Of a stretch of 27,082 nt of DNA, positions 16,349 through 23,502 are shown piece after piece (position 1 is the first letter of the stretch; each line of letters starts with the position of its first letter). This DNA comes from an uncultured Phycisphaerales bacterium. Lineage in GTDB: Bacteria; Planctomycetota; Phycisphaerae; Sedimentisphaerales; Anaerobacaceae. The DNA is taken from the NCBI GenBank assembly GCA_937927975.1, contig CALEZT010000183.1, positions 1 through 27,082 of the forward strand. The letters are read 5' to 3'. The position numbers were made by a program, and so were the translations under genes. Under the pieces are notes generated by a model. The model was not told the DNA's origin. It did no database searches and saw only the letters and a program-made list of their open reading frames with translations.

Positions 16349-18376
16349 ATGGATACGAAAGGACCGGTGGTTCTGTCGATCGTGGTGGGAGGGATCGTTC
16401 TGGTGCTGAGTCCGGCGTGCCTGTCTGCCGAGCGGCGCGCTGGGGTCGATACCTCGGGCAGTCCTCATGTCAAGGTCCGCAACACCAATTTGGATGCCGT
16501 CCGCTGGACGGAGGGCTTCTGGGCCCAGCGGTTCGAGCGGTGCCGCGAGGTCACGATTCCTGCGTTGATCCAGGTGATGGAGAAGCCGGACAACTCGGCC
16601 AATTTCCAGAATTTCCGGATCGCCGCGGGACTGGCCCAAGGCAAGTTCTTCGGCAACGACTGGGGGGACGGCGACTGTTACAAGCTGATCGAAGCCATGT
16701 CGGCGGTCTACCGCGTTACACACGACTCGTCGCTCGCTCGCCAGATGGATGAGTGGATCGAAGTCATCGGCAGAGCACAAGCCCCCGACGGCTACATCTC
16801 GACCCAGATCCAGCTTACCGGCCGTCCCCGGTGGCAGGACCTGCATCGCCATGAGCTGTACAATATGGGCCATCTGCTCACGGCGGCCTGCGTTCATCAT
16901 CGAGCCACGGGCAAGGACGACTTCTTGCGTATCGCACGCAAGCTGGGCGACTATCTGTGTACGGTCTTTCTTCCACGCCCCCAGGAACTGGCCCATTTCT
17001 GCTTCAACCCCTCGAATATCATGGGGGCGGTCGAGCTATACCGCACTACGGGCGATCCCAAGTATCTGAGACTGGCCCAGACCTTTGTCGATATGCGTGG
17101 CTCGGCCCCTGGGGGCAGCGATCAGAACCAGGCCAAGGTGCCCCTGCGCCAGGAGCAGGAGGCGATCGGGCACGCCGTGACCGCGGCCTATCTCTGGTGC
17201 GGTGCGGCTGACGTGTATGCCGAAACGGGCGAGCCGGCCCTGCTGGACGCGCTCGTGCGGCTCTGGGAAGACGTCACCGAGCGAAAGATGTACATCACGG
17301 GCGGCACCGCGGCTTTGCACACCGGCGAGGCAGACCGGCGCTTGCTCAAACGCGGCCCGCGCGATTCGGTCCACGAGGCCTTTGGCGCCCCGTACCAGTT
17401 GCCCAATCGCACGGCGTACAATGAGACCTGTGCCAATATCGCCCACGCCATGTGGAGCCGGCGGATGCTGGCGTTGACGGGCGAAGCGAAGTACGCCGAC
17501 ATGATGGAGCGTGTCCTGTACAACAGCATGCTCTCCGGCATTGGCGTCGAGGGCAGGGACTTCTTCTACACGAACCCCTTGCGTCGCATCCAAGGTGCGC
17601 CGCTGTTGAGCAATGATTCGGTATCCCGCTGGCCCGACACGACGCCGGCCTCCCCGGTCCATTGTTTCTGCTGCCCGCCCAACGTGGCCCGCACCTTGGC
17701 GGAGCTGAGCGGCTGGATTTACGGCGTTTCGCAGGACGCCGTATGGGTCCACCTGTATGGCGGCAGCGTCTTCGATTCCGGCGGTATCCGCCTGGTCCAG
17801 GAAACGCGGTACCCGTGGGACGGATGCGTGACAATCACCATCGAGAGGACACCCGGCACTGCGTGGGCCTTGCAGCTGCGCATTCCCGGCTGGGCGCCAG
17901 GGACAAGACTTCGAATCAACGATGAGGATTCAGGCGTGGAAGTCCGTCCCCTGGACTATGCGACCGTCACGCGGCGGTGGTCCGCCGGCGACAAGGTCCG
18001 GCTCGACCTGCCCATGGACGTTGTGCTGGTCGAAGCCCATCCTCTCGTGGAAGAGACGCGAGATCACGTCGCCGTGATGCGCGGTCCGGTTGTTTATTGC
18101 CTGGAGTCGGCGGACCTGCCGGAGTCCGTGAATCTGCAGAACGTGCGACTGCCGCGCCGGCCCGCGTGGCAGGTGCGGCATGACCCGGATCTCCTGCGCG
18201 GCGTGACCGTGCTGGAGACGGAAGGGGCGGTCGTGCCAAAGGCTGGGCTGTCCTCCTCGCTGTACCGACGCTTGCCGGAAGGATCGCCCGAACGTGTGAA
18301 GCTGCGTCTGATCCCGTACTATGCCTGGGCCAACCGCGGGCAGGGCGACATGACCGTGTGGGTCCCGCTGGAGTGA
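16349..18376 (+). CDS. Secreted GH127-family (DUF1680) glycosidase, beta-L-arabinofuranosidase-like
   Basis: I placed the start at ATG 16349, with GGAG 9 bases upstream, giving 675 residues; in-frame ATGs at 16307 and 16340 are poorer. Residues 1-27 form a signal peptide ending CLSA. VRWTEGFWAQRFERCREVTI and the GNDWGDGDCYKLIEAMSAVY segment are typical openings of the (alpha/alpha)6 barrel. The catalytic zinc-cysteine centre of GH127 (E-x-C plus C-C in the Bifidobacterium enzyme HypBA1) is present as E359-T-C361 and C441-C442 in VHCFCCPPN. ITGGTAALHTGEA is another family motif. Known members release beta-L-arabinofuranose; GH146 and related DUF1680 clades share this core, so the exact sugar is open. 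The length is close to the family norm. Confidence 0.9.
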   Translation: MDTKGPVVLSIVVGGIVLVLSPACLSAERRAGVDTSGSPHVKVRNTNLDAVRWTEGFWAQRFERCREVTIPALIQVMEKPDNSANFQNFRIAAGLAQGKFFGNDWGDGDCYKLIEAMSAVYRVTHDSSLARQMDEWIEVIGRAQAPDGYISTQIQLTGRPRWQDLHRHELYNMGHLLTAACVHHRATGKDDFLRIARKLGDYLCTVFLPRPQELAHFCFNPSNIMGAVELYRTTGDPKYLRLAQTFVDMRGSAPGGSDQNQAKVPLRQEQEAIGHAVTAAYLWCGAADVYAETGEPALLDALVRLWEDVTERKMYITGGTAALHTGEADRRLLKRGPRDSVHEAFGAPYQLPNRTAYNETCANIAHAMWSRRMLALTGEAKYADMMERVLYNSMLSGIGVEGRDFFYTNPLRRIQGAPLLSNDSVSRWPDTTPASPVHCFCCPPNVARTLAELSGWIYGVSQDAVWVHLYGGSVFDSGGIRLVQETRYPWDGCVTITIERTPGTAWALQLRIPGWAPGTRLRINDEDSGVEVRPLDYATVTRRWSAGDKVRLDLPMDVVLVEAHPLVEETRDHVAVMRGPVVYCLESADLPESVNLQNVRLPRRPAWQVRHDPDLLRGVTVLETEGAVVPKAGLSSSLYRRLPEGSPERVKLRLIPYYAWANRGQGDMTVWVPLE

Positions 18377-18400
18377 ATGGGTAGGTAGTGCGCCCGTAAA

Positions 18401-18410
18401 GGAATATTCC
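18401..18410. promoter_or_regulatory. Short palindrome in the GH127-sulfatase gap
   Basis: GGAATATTCC is a perfect 10-base palindrome, midway in the 90 bp between the GH127 stop and the next start. It may be an operator half-site pair or chance; no second copy was noticed. Confidence 0.2.
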
Positions 18411-18466
18411 GATAACGTTTTGGGGCGTCACTGCCAAGGACCTGATCATTTGAAAGGAAAGTCGAT

Positions 18467-19987
18467 ATGAGGGCACATGGGCCTTCAACGAGTCGTTCGA
18501 ATCCGGTCTCGCGGCGTGAGTTCCTCCGCACGGCGGTAATGGCGGCCGCCACGGGCCTGACCCCCGGACTGGGAGCGGCGCCGGCCGGACGCCGGAAGAA
18601 CGTGTTGTTCATTGCGGTGGACGATCTGCGGAACGAGCTCGGTTGCTATGGAGTCCCAAGCATCCACTCGCCGAACATCGATCGTCTGGCGGCACGGGGG
18701 ACGGCGTTTGACCGTGCCTACTGCCAACAGGCGGTGTGTTCACCTTCGCGGACCAGTCTGTTGACCGGTTGCCGGCCCGATACGACGAAGGTGTACGATC
18801 TGGTGACCCATTTCCGCAAGGCGATTCCAGACGTGGTGACACTCCCACAGCACTTCCGAAACCACGGGTACTTCACGCGTAGCGTGGGCAAGATCTATCA
18901 CCCCGGGTATGATGACAAGCCGTCGTGGTCCGAGCCGGCGCCCCGGATCAATCGGCCGACGTATGCCCTGGAGGAGAACCAGGCCATAGTTGCACGCAAG
19001 ACTGCGGCCGTGGCAGGAAAGGAGTTTGCCACCCCCAGTGCCCGCTCCAACGCGACCAAAGGCCCAGCGTATGAATGCACCGACGTGCCGGACAACGCCT
19101 ACTCCGACGGCGCGATCGCCGATGCGGCGATTCAAATGCTGCGGGAAGCCAAGGATAAGCCGTTCTTCCTGGCGGTCGGCTTTCTCAAGCCGCACCTGCC
19201 CTTCGTCGCGCCGAAGAAGTACTGGGATCTCTACCGGCGGGACGAGATCGCCATGGCCCCCAATCCGTTCCCGCCCCAGGACGCCCCCAAGTTCGCCCTC
19301 GTGGATTGGGGTGAGCTGCGGGCCTATGAGGACATCCCGCGTGTTGGTCCACTGACGGACGAGCAGACGCGAACGCTCAAACATGGTTACTATGCCTGCA
19401 TCAGCTACATGGATGCGCAGCTCGGGCGCGTCCTGGCCGAGTTGGATCGGTTGGGCCTGCGTGAGCAGACGGTGATCGTGCTGTGGGGCGACCACGGCTG
19501 GAAACTGGGCGAGCACGGGGCCTGGTGCAAGCACACCAACTTCGAAAACGACACGCGTGCCCCGTTGATTTGTTGTGCTCCCGGGCAGAAGGCCGCCGGG
19601 CGCCATTCGCGGGCGCTCGTGGAGTTCGTGGACATCTACCCGTCTCTGTGCGAGTTGGCGGGATTGCCGGTACCGTCTCACCTGGAGGGGACCAGCTTTG
19701 CACCACTCCTCGATGCGCCGGAGCGGTCCTGGAAGAAGGCTGTGTTCAGCCAATACCCTCGCGGGGGCGTCATGGGCTATTCCATGCGGACGGACCGTTA
19801 TCGTCTGACGCGCTGGCTCACTCGCGAGGGCCGCGAGGCCGCCCGCGAGATGTATGACCATCAGAACGATCCGCAGGAGAATGTCAACGTCGCGGATCGT
19901 CCGGAGAACAAGGCGGTGGTCGAAGAACTCACGAAACAGATGCAGGCAGGTTGGAAGGCAGCGCGGGAGAGCTTGGTGGAGTCGTGA
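18467..19987 (+). CDS. Tat-exported sulfatase, iduronate-2-sulfatase-like (506 aa)
   Basis: ATG 18467 follows GAAAGGA. Residues 15-37 carry a twin-arginine signal (VSRREFLRTAVMAAATGL). The metal pair DD is at 52-53 (FIAVDDLRNELGCYG), the active-site C-S-P-S-R at 91-95 (QAVCSPSRTSLLTG), then RSVGKIYHPG in place of GKWHLG, VGFLKPHLPFVAPKKYWDLY, and WGDHGWKLGEHGAWCKHTNFE. These are the hallmark segments of iduronate-2-sulfatase-type enzymes (S1_7-like by family knowledge), which remove 2-O-sulfate from uronic-acid-type residues. The match is to the family; the actual substrate here may be another 2-sulfated sugar. It is 90 bp after the GH127-like gene on the same strand, so co-expression is likely. 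Confidence 0.92.
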   Translation: MRAHGPSTSRSNPVSRREFLRTAVMAAATGLTPGLGAAPAGRRKNVLFIAVDDLRNELGCYGVPSIHSPNIDRLAARGTAFDRAYCQQAVCSPSRTSLLTGCRPDTTKVYDLVTHFRKAIPDVVTLPQHFRNHGYFTRSVGKIYHPGYDDKPSWSEPAPRINRPTYALEENQAIVARKTAAVAGKEFATPSARSNATKGPAYECTDVPDNAYSDGAIADAAIQMLREAKDKPFFLAVGFLKPHLPFVAPKKYWDLYRRDEIAMAPNPFPPQDAPKFALVDWGELRAYEDIPRVGPLTDEQTRTLKHGYYACISYMDAQLGRVLAELDRLGLREQTVIVLWGDHGWKLGEHGAWCKHTNFENDTRAPLICCAPGQKAAGRHSRALVEFVDIYPSLCELAGLPVPSHLEGTSFAPLLDAPERSWKKAVFSQYPRGGVMGYSMRTDRYRLTRWLTREGREAAREMYDHQNDPQENVNVADRPENKAVVEELTKQMQAGWKAARESLVES

Positions 19988-19993
19988 AGGCGT

Positions 19994-20016
19994 CGCCGAG
20001 ACGTTGAATCTCGGCG
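19994..20016 (+). terminator. GC-rich hairpin after the iduronate-2-sulfatase-like gene
   Basis: CGCCGAGA (19994-20001), a 7-base loop CGTTGAA, and TCTCGGCG (20009-20016) form a perfect 8-bp stem 6 bases after the stop. No U-run follows, so it is at best an imperfect terminator or an mRNA-end stabiliser. Confidence 0.5.
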
Positions 20017-20046
20017 TCAAGGAAACAGACGGCTCGGAGGTGGCTC

Positions 20047-20271
20047 GTGAACCAACGCGAATTTCAGGGAGGGGCGCTGCTGGCCGACAGTGCGGGCTCT
20101 CTCAAGCGTCCCGACGGCACGTTGCGCAACGATCCGACGAAATATCGTGACACCCTGGCGGCGCTGCGCGGGCCGGATGAGACACCGGACGGCGACGCCA
20201 TGGCCGGGATCACCGCCGCCAACCAGGACATGGCCGCGTGGGCCAAGGAACTCGTTGCCGAGGGGTCGTAG
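20047..20271 (+). CDS. Possible small hypothetical protein (74 aa)
   Basis: The GTG start at 20047 has GGAGG 5-6 bases upstream. The product is hydrophilic, Ala/Asp/Gly rich, with no signal peptide, membrane helix or cysteine; segments include GGALLADSAGSLKRPDGTLR and MAAWAKELVAEG, the latter an amphipathic helix. I recognise no family. It lies in the 333 bp gap between two same-strand sulfatases and ends 50 bp before the next start, so it could be translated with them. Evidence is limited to a good ribosome site and a plausible composition; it may be a chance open frame. Confidence 0.4.
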   Translation: MNQREFQGGALLADSAGSLKRPDGTLRNDPTKYRDTLAALRGPDETPDGDAMAGITAANQDMAAWAKELVAEGS

Positions 20272-20308
20272 AGCATGTAGGACATTTTCACACCGACGGG
20301 CAGGAGGT

Positions 20309-20314
20309 TATAAT
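20309..20314 (+). promoter_or_regulatory. TATAAT box between ribosome site and start
   Basis: A perfect TATAAT ends 6 bases before ATG 20321, so transcription would begin at the start codon. AGGAGG (20302-20307) lies just before the box, 13 bases from the ATG. Either the box is fortuitous and AGGAGG is a distant ribosome site, or a leaderless transcript is made. The -35 region (TTTCAC) is poor. Confidence 0.25.
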
Positions 20315-20320
20315 CGTGCC

Positions 20321-21850
20321 ATGAAACGGCGACATGGGTTCATCACACTGGTGTTGGCGCTGGGAGTGACAACCTCTCTGGTCACGCCGGCTTCCGCGGC
20401 CGCAACGCCCAGCCGACCGAACATTCTCTTCATCCTGACCGACGACCAGAATCCGGACACCCTGGGCTGCTTTGGGGGCAAGGTCCTGACGCCCACGCTG
20501 GACAGGCTGTGCCGGGAAGGCGTGAAGTTCACCCGGGCGTATACCTCCTCCAGTGTCTGCACGCCCAGCCGGTATACGTGCATGACGGGCCAGTACGCCA
20601 GCCGCTGCGCGACGCACCGGTTCATGAAGGCGCATCCTCCGGGCACGCCATCGAACGTGGGCTTCAACGTCCAGGTTGAGCCCGGCCGTTGGAACGTGGC
20701 GCAGGTGCTCCGTGCACACGGGTACCGGACGGGTTTCGTAGGAAAGTGGCACACCGGCGGACCGGCGTTCGTGCCCATCCCGTCCGATGCCGACCTGCAC
20801 GACCCTGAGGTGGCGAAGAAACTGGAGGAGAACCAGCGGCGGCTCTGCGACTACATCCGGCAGGTGGGATTCGACTACGCCGCGAGCGTCTATCGCGGCA
20901 ACCTTGCCGATCACAAGCTGGACGCCCTGATCTATCACAACATGGAGTGGGCCACGAAGGGGGCATTGGATTTCCTGAATCAGGCCGATGACAGACCTTT
21001 CTTTCTGCACCTGTGCACCACGTTGCAGCACAGCCCCGCGCCCAACCAGTCGATCGGCGGCGACCCGACGATGACCCCGGCCGGACATTTACCTGCTCCT
21101 CTGAACGTGCAGACGCCGCGGGCCAGTATCGCCGCGCGGCTGAAACAGGCGGGTGTGGCGGGGAACATGGGGCACGCCACCTGGCTCGACGACGGCATCG
21201 CGGCGGTGGTGCAGAGACTCGCCGATCTCGGCAAGTTGGACAACACGGTGATCCTGTTCTTCAGTGACAATGCCACGCTCGGTGGCAAAGGCACCTGCTA
21301 CGACGGCGGGGCGCGAACGCCCTGTTTCCTCTGGGGCAAGGGACGCATTCCGGGAGGGCAGGTCTGCGACAGGCTGGTGCAGAACATCGATTTCGTGCCG
21401 ACGATCTTCGAGCTGGCGGGGGTCCGGCCGCCCGCCGAGATGAGAATCGACGGATCGAGCCTGATCCCGCTGGTCACGTCATCGCAGGCGAAATGGCGGG
21501 AGGAACTGTTCCTGGAGATCGGACATACGCGGGCCGTCTGCACGCCGCGATGGAAGTACATCGCCCTGCGCTATCCGTCGGGGGTTCAGCAGAAGCTCTC
21601 CGACAGAACGTTGGGCCGACCGGCCTACCACATGGACGTCTCACTGAACCTGCAGGAGATGGCACTGAAACGCCATCCCGGCTACTGGGACGCGGACCAA
21701 CTATATGATCTGGAGGCCGACCCCGAGGAACGGGTGAACCTGATCAGAGATCCCCAACACGCAAGAACGGTTGAGGACCTGCGGGGCCGGTTGAAGGACT
21801 GGCTCGTCGGGTTCGAGCGTCCGTTCGGCGAGTTCGTGCGGCCAAGGTGA
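20321..21850 (+). CDS. Secreted sulfatase, family S1, with altered DN(G) motif (509 aa)
   Basis: The start is ATG 20321, directly before a signal peptide (residues 1-27, MKRRHGFITLVLALG ending ASA). The in-frame open stretch upstream lacks protein character. Metal pair DD is at 41-42 (FILTDDQNPDTLGCFGG), the active-site C-T-P-S-R at 80-84 (SSSVCTPSRYTCMTG), then GKWHTGGPA. The second metal Asp-Asn is kept in FFSDNATLGGKGTCYDGG, but the usual Gly after D-N is Ala, and the Lys-Gly segment is directly adjacent. The active-site residues seem intact. The R-x-x-x-M-T-G and extra cysteines near the active site (C80, C87) differ from the other six. The substrate is unknown. Confidence 0.9.
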   Translation: MKRRHGFITLVLALGVTTSLVTPASAAATPSRPNILFILTDDQNPDTLGCFGGKVLTPTLDRLCREGVKFTRAYTSSSVCTPSRYTCMTGQYASRCATHRFMKAHPPGTPSNVGFNVQVEPGRWNVAQVLRAHGYRTGFVGKWHTGGPAFVPIPSDADLHDPEVAKKLEENQRRLCDYIRQVGFDYAASVYRGNLADHKLDALIYHNMEWATKGALDFLNQADDRPFFLHLCTTLQHSPAPNQSIGGDPTMTPAGHLPAPLNVQTPRASIAARLKQAGVAGNMGHATWLDDGIAAVVQRLADLGKLDNTVILFFSDNATLGGKGTCYDGGARTPCFLWGKGRIPGGQVCDRLVQNIDFVPTIFELAGVRPPAEMRIDGSSLIPLVTSSQAKWREELFLEIGHTRAVCTPRWKYIALRYPSGVQQKLSDRTLGRPAYHMDVSLNLQEMALKRHPGYWDADQLYDLEADPEERVNLIRDPQHARTVEDLRGRLKDWLVGFERPFGEFVRPR

Positions 21851-21923
21851 GAGGGTCAAATCCCTTGATGAGCGGGACGCACCGGACCCACTCGTACGTG
21901 CACGTTTTGAATCGCGGCGACAG

Positions 21924-23426
21924 TCAGCCGATCCTCGATACAGCCAGCGGCGCCGGCAGATCCCAACCTTTGCGGTAGGGCCGCCGGATCACCGCATCCG
22001 CCTCGGGGGCATTCCTGGCCTTCAGGCCGGCGCTGTCCCATTCGATCTTCTTGCCGAGACGCACCGCCAGGTTGCCCAGCAACACCATCTCGGTGAGCCG
22101 GCTGCTGTAGTCGAAACTCGATAGTGGTTTGGGGCCCCCTTTGCAGGCCTCGATCCACTCGGTATCCTCGTTCGCCACCCGGCGAATCGTCCTGGGCGTA
22201 TCAGCGAACTGCTCGATGCGGCGTCCGGGTGTAATGACCCAATCCGTTGCATTGCGTCTGAACAGCATCAGCCCGTCGTCGCCGACCAGGACCACGTCCC
22301 AGCTCCCAGGGTCATCGGCCGACACGGCCTTCTTCTTTGCCTCTTCCGCCTTGCCGGCTCGGGCGGGCCGCGGGCGAGTCTCTGTCGCGGCCGCCGGTGC
22401 TCCTGCCGCTGCCCTCGTCAGTAGCTCGTACGGTGCGTTCGCCTTGCCAGCCTTGCGGCCGTCATACCAAACGTATTTCACCGCGGGCATTGCGACCGCT
22501 GCCTTGGGTCCCACGGAACCGCCGAACTCGCCGCCGCCCACGGATGGACGGGCGGGGAACTCATAGGTAATGGTCGACCACTCGGGACCGGTTTCCCGAG
22601 TCTGGCCGCCGGACTCGGCTTCCACCACCGTCGTCGCCCCCATATCCAACGCCCAGTAGGCCATGTCCATGATGTGACAGGCCATATCGCCGAGTGCCCC
22701 GGTGCCGAAGTCCCACCAGCCCCGCCATTTGAACGGGACATAGCACGCGTTGTAGTCCCGGATCGGGGCCGGGCCGACCCAGAGGTCCCAGTCCAGCCCC
22801 TGTGGCCTGGCCTGTCCGGCGAGACGGTCCCGCTCCTTCAATGCCTGCTGCCCCTGCGGCCAGATGGGCCGATTCGTCCAGGCGTGGACCTCCCGGACGG
22901 GGCCGATGATGCCCGCGCGCACGAGCTCGACGGCCCGCCGGATCGGCTCGCCGGCGTGTGCCTGGTTGCCCATCTGGGTCTGGACCTTGTAGTATTGGGC
23001 CGCCTGCTCCAGCACACGGGCCTCATAGATCGAATGCGTGAGAGGCTTCTGGCAATAGACGTGCTTGCCCAGCGACATTGCCATCAGGGAAGCGAGGGCG
23101 TGCGTGTGGTCCGGCGTGCTCACGGTCACGGCATCGATCCCCTTCTCTTTCTCGAGCATGACCCGGAAATCCTGGTACCGTTTCGCCTCGGGAAAGCTGC
23201 CGAACGTCTTGGCTGCCCGACTCTCATCCACATCGCACAGCGCGACGAAGGTGCCGCCGGCCCGAGTGACGTCGTTCACCTCTCCGGCTCCCTTGCCGCC
23301 CACCCCGACCCCTGCGACGTAGAAGCGGTCATTCGCGCCCCAGGCGCGCCTGGGAATGTAGGTGAACGCCAGGGAAGAGGCGGTGGCAGCCAGGAAACGG
23401 CGACGACTCATGCGCTGATTAAACAT
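21924..23426 (-). CDS. Tat-exported Gfo/Idh/MocA-family oxidoreductase-like protein
   Basis: This 500-residue protein starts at ATG 23426 after GGAAGG; ATG 23411 (MSRRRF) is an alternative. The twin-arginine signal is SRRRFLAATASSLAF. The NAD-binding strand is FYVAGVGVGGKGAGEV, and the catalytic lysine motif is VYCQKPLTH. The C-terminal domain has QMGNQAHAGEP, WRGWWDFGTGALGDMACHIM and EWIEACKGGPKPLSSFDYS, as in the large Planctomycetota subgroup. An Ala/Pro/Lys-rich insertion (about residues 332-375) interrupts the C-terminal domain and is unusual. Members oxidise, epimerise or hydrolyse sugars with a bound NAD; export by Tat fits a pre-loaded cofactor. It lies 76 bp downstream of a sulfatase on the same strand, suggesting one transcript. 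The substrate is unknown. Confidence 0.88.
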   Translation of the reverse strand: MFNQRMSRRRFLAATASSLAFTYIPRRAWGANDRFYVAGVGVGGKGAGEVNDVTRAGGTFVALCDVDESRAAKTFGSFPEAKRYQDFRVMLEKEKGIDAVTVSTPDHTHALASLMAMSLGKHVYCQKPLTHSIYEARVLEQAAQYYKVQTQMGNQAHAGEPIRRAVELVRAGIIGPVREVHAWTNRPIWPQGQQALKERDRLAGQARPQGLDWDLWVGPAPIRDYNACYVPFKWRGWWDFGTGALGDMACHIMDMAYWALDMGATTVVEAESGGQTRETGPEWSTITYEFPARPSVGGGEFGGSVGPKAAVAMPAVKYVWYDGRKAGKANAPYELLTRAAAGAPAAATETRPRPARAGKAEEAKKKAVSADDPGSWDVVLVGDDGLMLFRRNATDWVITPGRRIEQFADTPRTIRRVANEDTEWIEACKGGPKPLSSFDYSSRLTEMVLLGNLAVRLGKKIEWDSAGLKARNAPEADAVIRRPYRKGWDLPAPLAVSRIG

Positions 23427-23502
23427 GTCCCATCCTTCCCATTGCTCCAGGGATGTTGTCACTGAAGGCTGCTATTTTGTCCTTCATGCTCTTCATCGCC
23501 AT

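Noticed and set aside
18494..18505. GTTCGAATCC, resembling the T-arm of a tRNA
   Set aside because: No matching acceptor stem, D-arm or anticodon arm upstream, and it lies within the N-terminus of a sulfatase gene.
21896..21908. ACGTGCACGT followed by TTTT as a terminator between convergent genes
   Set aside because: It is a loopless palindrome with a 5-bp stem, too short to form a stable hairpin.
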